23,767 bases of DNA from CAZUCE01 sp964619265 (lineage in GTDB: Bacteria > Planctomycetota > UBA1135 > GCA-002686595). The notes beneath the pieces are model-generated. The model was not told where the DNA came from. It saw only the letters and a list, made by a program, of their open reading frames with translations, and did no database searches. Both the position numbers and the translations under genes were made by a program. This document shows, in pieces, positions 16,240 through 23,185 of the stretch (position 1 is the first letter of the stretch; each line of letters opens with the position of its first letter). The DNA lies in the NCBI GenBank assembly GCA_964619265.1, contig CAZUCE010000054.1, positions 1-23,767 on the forward strand, read 5' to 3'.

Positions 16240-17079
16240 CTAGCGGTTCGTGGAGAGTTCAGATCGGAATTCAAGGGCCCCTTCGCCTTGGGCTTTGCCC
16301 GTGGGCGTCTCGGGGATGGGTTCGGGCCGCGGGGGCAACTCGAGGTTCAGCAGTTCGGGTGCCCGAGCCGCCAAGTGCTTGCGCTTGGACTTCTCGAGCG
16401 GATCCTCGCCGAGGAACAGGTCAAAGATCGCCCAGCCGAGAGCCGGCGCCACCAGGTCGGCCTGATCCTCACCGAGCACGCGGCTCGAGATGCGGCCGTC
16501 AGCGTGCCAGGTCAACACCAGCTCCGAGCCCTTCACCAACTTGTCGACATCGAAGTAGGTTTGGAAGGTCTCAAAGGCCTCGGTGCTCTCTGGCCAGTCT
16601 TTTCCGGCTTCCTTTGCGGCGGCCTCGGCTGTGGCGATGCGCGGGGGAAGGTCGGAGCGAAAAGCCTTGGCCACGTCCTCCCCGTCGACCTTGCGGACGA
16701 AAACCATCCGCAGGCTTTTGGTGAATTCGCCGTTCAAGGTAGTTGCGAAGAAACCGTCCGACTTGCCGAGGTTCTTGGCGTCCTGCCAGCGATAGGTTTC
16801 GCGCAAGGCGTCCTGGGCGCCGTAGGGATCGACGTAGAGCCCGTAGGCGTAAACATTGACGCCGAAGATGGTCTTCTCGCGCACCGTGGTGCCGAGCAGG
16901 TGCAGCGCCCCGTGGGGAGCGGCATCCGCCGGAGCTCCCGGTGTGGGGAGGGTGACTGGAAACTCGACCTTGGTGACCTTTTCCTTCACGGTCGTGGGAG
17001 TTTCCCGCAGCTCTTGCAGCGGGCCAGCGCCAGCAAGCAGGAAGGCGAACGGAAAGGCGAACAGGGCGAACTCGCGCAT
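16240..17079 (-). CDS. Exported chalcone-isomerase-like (fatty-acid-binding-type) protein
   Basis: The product has 279 residues from the ATG at 17079. This start places a signal peptide (MREFALFAFPFAFLLAGAGP) at the N-terminus; the frame extends to 17148 but adds only polar residues. The domain begins around residue 60 with HLLGTTVREKTIFGVNVYAYGLYVD-like sequence, the hallmark of bacterial chalcone-isomerase-like proteins. It continues through FTKSLRMVFVRKVDGED (about 118-134) to LGWAIFDLFLGEDPLEKSK (about 218-236). Plant relatives of this fold include true isomerases and fatty-acid-binding proteins; bacterial members have no known flavonoid substrate. Proximity to FadE and FadD makes acyl-lipid binding in the periplasm the more attractive guess. 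It is 108 bp downstream of the DUF4442 gene and may be a separate transcript or the tail of that operon. Confidence 0.82.
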   Translation of the reverse strand: MREFALFAFPFAFLLAGAGPLQELRETPTTVKEKVTKVEFPVTLPTPGAPADAAPHGALHLLGTTVREKTIFGVNVYAYGLYVDPYGAQDALRETYRWQDAKNLGKSDGFFATTLNGEFTKSLRMVFVRKVDGEDVAKAFRSDLPPRIATAEAAAKEAGKDWPESTEAFETFQTYFDVDKLVKGSELVLTWHADGRISSRVLGEDQADLVAPALGWAIFDLFLGEDPLEKSKRKHLAARAPELLNLELPPRPEPIPETPTGKAQGEGALEFRSELSTNR

Positions 17080-17187
17080 GGTTGGCACCGATGGATGGGG
17101 ACCGGCTGAAAGCGCCCGCGGCGCGCTGGAGGAGGGTCGCGGGTCCAAGGACCTAGCTAGGCAGCATAGGAGCCAGAGCCGCTGGAT

Positions 17188-17691
17188 TTAGGTCGTGATC
17201 CGGCGCAGATGGACTTGGACCTCAATCTGGGCGCAGGGGAGGCCCTCCAAATCCACAGCGCTGACCTCGAAGGTGCGTTCGAAGCGCCCGGCTGCGGCCA
17301 ATTCCGAAGCGGCGTCCTCCAGGTCGGAGAGGCTCAATTCGAACCGCGCTCGCAGCCGAGTCTTGGCGGGCCGGACAAATCGCACGGCCAGTCGCTTGGT
17401 CCAAGCGACCGCCGGCTCGCCTCGGCGTGCGAGGGCCTGGTCGAACAAGATGGCGTGGATCGGATCGGCGGCGGCGCTGATCGAGCCGCCGAAGGTCGTG
17501 CCATTCAGATTCTTGTTGAGCAGGCTGCGTTCGATGGTCAGTTCAAGGGACCGCCAGTCCTCAGCGATCGAGCGAACTACGACTCGATTGATCAAGAACG
17601 GCGGATAGAAGTTCAGCATCCAGCGCGCGCGACGCGTGGACCAGATTCGCGGCTTTCTTCCAGGCGCCGGCGCGCGACGGGAGGCGCTCAC
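17188..17691 (-). CDS. DUF4442 hot-dog-fold protein (probable acyl-thioesterase relative)
   Basis: The 167-residue product starts at a GTG overlapping the LOG stop (GTGA). Residues about 26-85 (LNFYPPFLINRVVVRSI, LLNKNLNGTTFGGSISAAAD) match the DUF4442 group of PaaI-like hot-dog proteins, where the N-G-x-x-F-G-G-S helix forms the active-site or ligand region. The rest continues the antiparallel sheet (VRFVRPAKTRLRARFEL and EVSAVDLEGLPCAQIEVQVHL). Members are cytoplasmic and are thought to act on acyl-CoA or acyl-ACP thioesters, although few have been tested. Its position in the sigma/kinase/LOG operon gives no direct clue to substrate; nearby FadD/FadE and Nudix genes suggest acyl-CoA. Confidence 0.82.
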   Translation of the reverse strand: MSASRRAPAPGRKPRIWSTRRARWMLNFYPPFLINRVVVRSIAEDWRSLELTIERSLLNKNLNGTTFGGSISAAADPIHAILFDQALARRGEPAVAWTKRLAVRFVRPAKTRLRARFELSLSDLEDAASELAAAGRFERTFEVSAVDLEGLPCAQIEVQVHLRRITT

Positions 17692-18260
17692 CGGGCCGCG
17701 AAGCCGAGCGCGTCCTCAGGCCAGTCGCAGTCGGCGATCGCACGGAGCATTTGGTCTGGCCGCTCCACGAGTTTCCACAGAGCGCGATGCTCGTCGCCCA
17801 TGAAACCCTCTTCGATGGATCGCTCCAGCATGCGCACGAGCTCGTCGAAGTAGTTCAGCGTATTGACCAAGACGACCGGTGTGCGCACCACGCCGAGGCG
17901 CTTGAGGGTCAGAACCTCGAACAGTTCCTCAAAAGTGCCGCAACCGCCGGGCAGGGTTACGACGGCGTCCGCTTCGGAAAGCATGCGGTGTTTGCGCTCG
18001 CGCATGTCCCCGACGAGTTCGAGTCGGGTGAGTTTTTCGTGCGCCCACTCCAGCTCTTTCATGAAGTGCGGAATGACCCCGTGCACTCGGCCGCCGGCAG
18101 CGAGCGCGCCGTCAGCGACCGCGCCCATGGAGCCGCGGGCTCCACCGCCGTAAACCAGGTCGTGTCCGCCTTCGGCCAGCAGCCGACCCACCTCGCGCGC
18201 AGCTTCGTGGTAGCGGGAATCGATCGAATTGCTGGAGGCGCAGTAGACGCAGATCTTCAT
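17688..18260 (-). CDS. LOG-family protein (TIGR00730-type phosphoribohydrolase)
   Basis: The 190-residue product starts at the ATG at 18260, overlapping the kinase stop as ATGA. It begins directly with the Rossmann strand KICVYCASS. The longer open frame to 18827 is antisense-like Arg/Gly-rich sequence inside the kinase gene. Diagnostic motifs are YGGGARGSMG (about 37-46), MRERKHRM (86-93) and PGGCGTFEE (104-112), together the lysine-decarboxylase-like/LOG active site. By family it hydrolyses nucleoside 5'-monophosphates (such as AMP or N6-modified AMP) to base plus ribose 5-phosphate. In plants and some bacteria this releases active cytokinin, but most bacterial homologues have undefined roles. 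Sitting directly behind a kinase gene and before a hot-dog protein is unusual enough to suggest it is under the same regulation. Confidence 0.92.
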   Translation of the reverse strand: MKICVYCASSNSIDSRYHEAAREVGRLLAEGGHDLVYGGGARGSMGAVADGALAAGGRVHGVIPHFMKELEWAHEKLTRLELVGDMRERKHRMLSEADAVVTLPGGCGTFEELFEVLTLKRLGVVRTPVVLVNTLNYFDELVRMLERSIEEGFMGDEHRALWKLVERPDQMLRAIADCDWPEDALGFAAR

Positions 18261-19969
18261 CGCGGCGGATTGTCTCCCGCCGCCTGTCGCCGATCCAGTT
18301 CCTCCCAAAGAGGATCGAGCAACTTGTCCTGACCGAGCATGCGCCAGCTGCCTCGCAGGCCTTGGAAGTACTCCATCGCGCCCGGGTCCCAGAGGCGGTC
18401 TTCCTGGCTGATCACGTGGGTGCCGCGAGCCAGCCCGCCGAGCGCGTACTTGCCGATCGCCAGACCGCCGACAGCGGTGTGTCCGACGGCGAGTCCTCCC
18501 ATGGCCTGGTATCCCACCGCTCCGCCCCCCTGCGCGAACCCGCCGGCGGCCAGGCCGCCAAAGGAAATCAACCCCGCAGCCACGCCGGCCAAGGTGAGGC
18601 CACCGAGACCCGCTCCCGCCAGGCAAACCACGCCGGTACCGAGGCCTCCCAAAGCCAGTCCGCCGACCGCGATCGGCCCGATGGCAATCCAGCCCTTGGC
18701 CACTTTGGGGGCGCCAGGCTGACGGGATCCGGCCACCACGTGCACCAGGGGCCACCCCAGGAACGTCTTGCTGGAGCGGTACTCGAAAGCGCGGCCGGCC
18801 GCGATCGCGCGTCTGGCGACCTTCCATTCGGCGAGCACACCGGCAGTCTCGCTCCCCGCCCGAGTCGGGCGTCCGGCGGCCAAGTCCACGAGGTCCTCGC
18901 GGAGCTCGGTCGCACTCGCGTAGCGCAGCTCGGGTTCGTGCTGCATCGCCTTTCGGCAGACCGCCTCCGCGTCGGCCGACAGCGACTTCTCAATCTGCCG
19001 CAAGGGCGGCGGCGACTGGGTGCGGATCGCTTCCAACACTTCGAGGAACGCCTGTCCGTCGTAGGGCCGCCGCCGGCTGAGCAACTCATAAAAAGTGACG
19101 CCCAACGAGTACACGTCGGTGCGTTCGTCGACCGAAGCCGAGACCAGGTGCGCCTGTTCGGGCGACATGTAGTGGGGCGTGCCGACGGTTGCGCCGCTCA
19201 GGGACAGGGCCGCGTCTCCGTCGGCGCGCGCGAGGCCGAAGTCGGCCAGCACCGGCCGGCCGCCCGCGTGGATCAAGAGGTTCGAAGGCTTGATGTCGCG
19301 GTGGATCAAACCGGCTGCATGGGCGGCTTCGAGTCCGGCGCAGGCCTCTGCAAACAGGTGCGCCATCAGGGCCTCGAAGGTGCGATGCGCACGGGCCAAC
19401 TCGGGCGCACCGAGGGCGCTCGCCAGCTCTTCTGCGCTCGGCGCGCGATCTGCGGAGAGCGCCTGGCGCACCGATTCGAGACTCGGCCCGGGCACATACT
19501 CCATCGCCAGATAGTCGAGTCCGTCCTGCTCGCCGACCTCGAACACCGGCACCACATTGGGATGCGCCAGGCGCGCCATGGCCTGACCCTCCCGGCGGAA
19601 GCGATCCCGGTGCCCTGCTTCCAGGGCCAGTCCGGGTCGCAGAACCTTCAGCGCGACCGCGCGGTTCAGTTCTTCATCCTGGGCCAGAAACACAAGCGCC
19701 ATTCCGCCACGGCCGATTTCGCGCTGGACGGTGTAGCGTCCGAGCTTCGCGCCAGGGCGCACGAGCTGAAGCGATCCGGGAGCCTCCCGGGTGGCCAACA
19801 TCGTTTTGAGGCAGCGCTCGAGCCCGGGGCGGGCTTCGGCGGGCGCCCGGTTCAGAAAACCCTCCACGGCGGGCGTCTGTCCGTCGGCGAGCTGGTCGGA
19901 GAATTCGCCGACCAGGGCGTCCAGGAGATCTTCGACTTCGGGTTGGCTGGAGGAGTCTTGGGGCTGCAT
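18257..19969 (-). CDS. Ser/Thr protein kinase with C-terminal glycine-led pentad repeat region
   Basis: The product has 570 residues. An N-terminal leader (1-70) resembles the helical leaders of planctomycete kinases. The kinase domain (about 78-366) has all key residues: Gly loop GRGGMALV (86-93), Lys108 in AVALK, HRDIKPSN (223-230, catalytic D225), DFG (243-245) and SPE in place of APE (269-271). It should be an active Hanks-type kinase. After a linker containing KTFLGWPLVHV (about 401-411), residues 426-516 form about 18 consecutive five-residue units, mostly G-x-hydrophobic-A-x. These are hydrophobic enough to enter or sit on the membrane, or to form a beta-helix. The tail (517-570) is polar. 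It lies 49 bp behind the ECF sigma factor gene, the arrangement seen in kinase-controlled ECF systems, and overlaps LOG by 4 bases. The sigma factor is therefore the first candidate substrate. Confidence 0.93.
   Translation of the reverse strand: MQPQDSSSQPEVEDLLDALVGEFSDQLADGQTPAVEGFLNRAPAEARPGLERCLKTMLATREAPGSLQLVRPGAKLGRYTVQREIGRGGMALVFLAQDEELNRAVALKVLRPGLALEAGHRDRFRREGQAMARLAHPNVVPVFEVGEQDGLDYLAMEYVPGPSLESVRQALSADRAPSAEELASALGAPELARAHRTFEALMAHLFAEACAGLEAAHAAGLIHRDIKPSNLLIHAGGRPVLADFGLARADGDAALSLSGATVGTPHYMSPEQAHLVSASVDERTDVYSLGVTFYELLSRRRPYDGQAFLEVLEAIRTQSPPPLRQIEKSLSADAEAVCRKAMQHEPELRYASATELREDLVDLAAGRPTRAGSETAGVLAEWKVARRAIAAGRAFEYRSSKTFLGWPLVHVVAGSRQPGAPKVAKGWIAIGPIAVGGLALGGLGTGVVCLAGAGLGGLTLAGVAAGLISFGGLAAGGFAQGGGAVGYQAMGGLAVGHTAVGGLAIGKYALGGLARGTHVISQEDRLWDPGAMEYFQGLRGSWRMLGQDKLLDPLWEELDRRQAAGDNPPR
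18422..18694 (-). repeat. Coding region for ~18 tandem pentapeptide-like units in the kinase
   Basis: Residues 426-516 of the kinase can be written as consecutive five-residue units: GWIAI, GPIAV, GGLAL, GGLGT, GVVCL, and later GGLAV, GHTAV, GGLAI, GKYAL, GGLAR. Position 1 is Gly in 16 of 18 units, position 3 is mostly Leu, Ile or Val, and position 4 is mostly Ala. The register never slips. Confidence 0.85.
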
Positions 19970-20018
19970 GGACTAGGGAGCGTAGGCCTGCGCAGGATTC
20001 GTCGCGGCTGTCCGAATT

Positions 20019-20555
20019 TTAGGCCCCGGAATCCTCGCGAGCCGCTTCCCAGGCTCCTAGGGCTCGCCGAAACAGCGAATGCACCGCGCTCTCCCCGCGG
20101 CCCATGCGCCGGGCAGTTTCGCGGGCCGAGAGCCCCTCGAACTCGCGCAGGCGCAGGACCCGCCGGTGTTCGGGGGTCAGCGAGCGGAAGGCGCTGACCC
20201 AGTCCCGTTCGGTTTCGCGGATCTGGGCCAGGGTGCGCGGGCCGGCGGCCCCGTCGACCCTCGTCGGCCAGCGGCTGGCGGCCGGGGCGGTTGAGCTGTC
20301 GCGCTTGGCGGCCCGGCGCGCGCGGACCAGATCGATCAACACGTGTTCGCATACGGTGCGGGCCAGCCGCAGCAGGTCTCGATCGCCTTGGGCAAATTCT
20401 GGAACCTGGCCCGCGATCAAGCGCAGGTAGACCTCCTGCACCACATCCGAGGGTTCCGTCGTGCGCTCCAGGACTCGGCCCATCCGACTGGCGGCGAACA
20501 GCAAGAGGCGCGGTTCGATCGCGCGCAGTCGCTCGTCGAGGTCGGGCGCGCTCAC
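20019..20555 (-). CDS. ECF-family RNA polymerase sigma factor
   Basis: The 178-residue product has sigma region 2 (about 15-80; SDVVQEVYLRLI in region 2.2 and the VCEHVLIDLVRARR helix in 2.3/2.4) and region 4 (about 122-172). Region 4 has the helix-turn-helix LTPEHRRVLRLREFEGLSARETARRMG followed by ESAVHSLFRRAL. It lacks region 3 and so belongs to the extracytoplasmic-function group. No zinc-binding anti-sigma gene follows; instead a Ser/Thr kinase gene lies 49 bp downstream, as in planctomycete ECF groups linked to protein kinases. The acidic motif of region 2.2 reads EPSD instead of the usual DxED. The GTG start overlaps the stop of the sulfatase-like gene (GTGA). It probably directs core RNA polymerase to a small regulon, possibly including its own operon; no promoter motif could be deduced here. 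Confidence 0.93.
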   Translation of the reverse strand: MSAPDLDERLRAIEPRLLLFAASRMGRVLERTTEPSDVVQEVYLRLIAGQVPEFAQGDRDLLRLARTVCEHVLIDLVRARRAAKRDSSTAPAASRWPTRVDGAAGPRTLAQIRETERDWVSAFRSLTPEHRRVLRLREFEGLSARETARRMGRGESAVHSLFRRALGAWEAAREDSGA

Positions 20556-23185
20556 GGTTGTTCGATTCGATCCCCGGGGGAGTTGGCTGCGCCCGGCGCT
20601 TTCCCGTCCACGTAGCCGAGCGCTTCGAGGATGCTGCGGTCGCGCGCGTCGAGCTGGCTCGCCCCGTCGCCCCGGCGCAGGCTGACTCCCAGCGCACGCA
20701 GGCTGGCGTCGAGCTGATCGAGCCGCTCCAGGCCGGACTCGCCGTCCAAGGGCTGGCGTTCGCCCGGGTCGCTTGCGAGATCGAAGCGCGTGCGACTTGG
20801 ATACTCAACAGGCCAATCCGAAGGCGTTTCGAGGACCGATAGCCACTTCTCGTCGCCGAGTCGCATGGCTCGCGAGCGAACCACCGATTGCACCGCGGCC
20901 ATCACGGCGTGCCCCTCGGGAGCGGGCTCGAACAAGTTGCGCCCTTGGGTATGGGGGAGCGGGTCGAGTTCGAGCTCGGCTAGCAGCGTGGTGGCGATGT
21001 CGGCGAGTCCCATCGGTTCGGCGACGCGCCTGGCCTCGCGACCGGGGACGTACAGAAGTGCGGGAACGTGCAGGAGCTCTTCGAACAGTTGATGTCCGTG
21101 CCCGACCAGTCCGCGTTCGCCGAGCTCTTTGCCGTGATCGGAAACCACGGCGACGAGGGTCTTTTCGCTCTGGCCCTGGCGGTCGAGGGCTTCGAGCAGC
21201 CCGCCGAGCAGTTCGTCGGCCTGGCGGATGCCCCCGTCGTACTGATCGGTGAGCCAGGCTTGGGCTTTGGCCGGCGGCGCGTCCGGGCGAGCCAGGTAGG
21301 AGCGGAATTCGTCGTTCTCCTCGAAGGCGTTGTCGGAGGCGCCGATGGCCTCCAGGTACTTGTCCGCCGGCTCGAATTCGTGGGCCGCGTAGGTGTGAAC
21401 GAAGCAGAACCAAGGCTCGCCCTTCGCGCTTTGAATCCAGTCTTCGATCGCGCCGAGATCGTTGCGCGCGAACAGGTCCGGATGCAGCCCGGGGACGGCG
21501 GAAAACCGCTCCCGGTACGCGTCGCCCGACGAGCCGAAGATCGGATCCAGCACGCCGTAGCGCTCGAATCCGCGTGCGAACCCGAAGGCGGGCAAGAGCA
21601 TGGCGCCGCCGGTGAAGGCCGCGGTTCGATAGCCGTTTTCAGCGAGTCGTTCGGCCAGAAACGTGCTGGCCGCGGGATCGGCCACTTGGCTTGGACGTTC
21701 GACCCCGTGAACCTGCGGAACCTGCCCGGTAAACAGCGACGCGTGGGACGGCAGCGTGTAGGGGCTGGTGGCCCAGGCGGCCTCGAAAACCGTCGAACGC
21801 TTGCCCAGCGCGACCAGGTTCGGGTCGGTCTCACGCCCGTAGCCGTACAGCGAGAGGTGATCGGCCCGAACCGTGTCCAAGGAGACGAGCAACAAATTGG
21901 GCTGCGCCGGCGGTCGCGGATCGGCTGGGACCAGGCGCAGGCCAGCGAACACGATCCCCTCCCGTGGATCACTGGGATCGACGTCCTCGCGGGCCGGAAC
22001 GCTCAGGCGAATGCGGAGCTTTCCTTCAAAATGGCGCGTTGGGCCGTTCACTGGACCGAAGCTGCGCGTCACGGAGGGGAAGCCGAACTCAAGGCGTTCC
22101 CAAAGATCCACCGAAGGACTGGGGGTCTCAGGAGTTTTTCGAAGCGGCCCCGATTGGTCGAACCTCGAGTCGCTATCGAGGACGAACCCGATGTTGTATC
22201 GGAGCGATTGTGAGGATCGGGTCCGAGTTTCGTTGCCTGAGCGCGCCACAAAAACCTGGGCCGCCCGCATCCCAGGCGGAATGGTACGCACGAATTCGAC
22301 GCTGCCTCCTTCGGGAATCACGATCCCGCGCCGGGAGATGAACTCGACGTCGAACCGAGCATGGGTAGCTGCGCTCCAGGACTCCTCGAAGGTCCCTAGC
22401 CCGTCCAAGTGAGCCGCGCGTCGAAGGTCGTCGCAGGGGGACGCGGCTTCCACGCGAAGCTCGCTGAATACCGCACTCGGTTTGAGGCTCGCTTGCTGCG
22501 CTTTCTCGGCGTCGAAATTCAGTTCGAGCAAGAGCCCGAGGTGGGTCGCCTCGGGGGACGTGCGCAAACCGATTTCAAACTGCGCCTGTGCGCCGGACGC
22601 GTTTTCTGACCTCGGGAGGAGCCCCTGTTGCGCGAGGAGGGCCGCTGGAATTTCCGACAGCTTGGCGGGCGGCGCGGAACCGGCCACCTCGGCGAGCACG
22701 ACTCGCGCGAAGGAATCCTCTTGGTTCCCGGAGAAGTCGTCGGTGGTCAGGCTCCCCGAGACGGTGATCGGGGCGCCCCGTAGGTTCTCAGGCAACTCGA
22801 GCCAGCGCAGCCAGGAACCCTGGTGGGTCGTCATGCGCAGCGTGTCGTTCTCGAAGGTCGAGCCGGCGATCAGGCCTGCGAGCAGCTCGGGGTCTTGGGG
22901 ATCCTGCAGGGCGACCGCCGGAATCCAAGCGCCGGGTTCGAGCGGCCGATCGCCCAGGAGACCGCTCGCCGACGTGGTTGGTTTCCAGCCCGGCTCGAAG
23001 TCATAGAGAAGCACTTCCGCAGGATCGAACAGCGAAAGGGAACTCAGGCTGGGAGCTTTACCGGAACGCCCGCAAGCCGCCGGAACCGTGGAGATCAGGG
23101 CCAGCGCCAGGATCCAGCCGGCTTTGGGCTCACGGGCGCCGGAAGACCGCAATCGACGAATTGGTGTGGCTGATATGCGGGTCAT
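20552..23185 (-). CDS. Exported sulfatase-superfamily hydrolase with Thr at the nucleophile position
   Basis: The product has 877 residues from the ATG at 23185. The start lies 56 bases inside the upstream methyltransferase gene; a TTG at 23152 is an alternative. Residues about 22-38 (AGWILALALISTVPAAC) are a signal peptide ending at a Cys, so it may be a lipoprotein, although the lipobox is imperfect. Residues about 55-420 are beta-rich and of unknown family, perhaps two sandwich modules. The alkaline-phosphatase-fold domain (about 428-815) has metal-site D437 (LLLVSLDTVRADHLSLYGYG), TLPSHASLFTG (477-487) at the usual C/S-x-P-x-R site, and DHG (683-685). Thr477 stands where sulfatases have formylglycine Cys or Ser, so a phospho- or phosphonate-ester substrate, or a transferase role, is as likely as a sulfate ester. 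It precedes and overlaps the sigma-factor gene (GTGA), suggesting joint expression. Confidence 0.88.
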   Translation of the reverse strand: MTRISATPIRRLRSSGAREPKAGWILALALISTVPAACGRSGKAPSLSSLSLFDPAEVLLYDFEPGWKPTTSASGLLGDRPLEPGAWIPAVALQDPQDPELLAGLIAGSTFENDTLRMTTHQGSWLRWLELPENLRGAPITVSGSLTTDDFSGNQEDSFARVVLAEVAGSAPPAKLSEIPAALLAQQGLLPRSENASGAQAQFEIGLRTSPEATHLGLLLELNFDAEKAQQASLKPSAVFSELRVEAASPCDDLRRAAHLDGLGTFEESWSAATHARFDVEFISRRGIVIPEGGSVEFVRTIPPGMRAAQVFVARSGNETRTRSSQSLRYNIGFVLDSDSRFDQSGPLRKTPETPSPSVDLWERLEFGFPSVTRSFGPVNGPTRHFEGKLRIRLSVPAREDVDPSDPREGIVFAGLRLVPADPRPPAQPNLLLVSLDTVRADHLSLYGYGRETDPNLVALGKRSTVFEAAWATSPYTLPSHASLFTGQVPQVHGVERPSQVADPAASTFLAERLAENGYRTAAFTGGAMLLPAFGFARGFERYGVLDPIFGSSGDAYRERFSAVPGLHPDLFARNDLGAIEDWIQSAKGEPWFCFVHTYAAHEFEPADKYLEAIGASDNAFEENDEFRSYLARPDAPPAKAQAWLTDQYDGGIRQADELLGGLLEALDRQGQSEKTLVAVVSDHGKELGERGLVGHGHQLFEELLHVPALLYVPGREARRVAEPMGLADIATTLLAELELDPLPHTQGRNLFEPAPEGHAVMAAVQSVVRSRAMRLGDEKWLSVLETPSDWPVEYPSRTRFDLASDPGERQPLDGESGLERLDQLDASLRALGVSLRRGDGASQLDARDRSILEALGYVDGKAPGAANSPGDRIEQP

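Noticed and set aside
18261..18827. N-terminal extension of the LOG-family protein
   Set aside because: The extension lies wholly inside the kinase gene; the ATG at 18260 forms an ATGA overlap and begins directly at the conserved Rossmann strand.
18362..20197. 611-codon open frame on the plus strand opposite the kinase gene
   Set aside because: It is antisense to a kinase with intact catalytic motifs; its translation is Arg/Gly/Gln-rich with no domain. Long shadow frames are expected in GC-rich genes.
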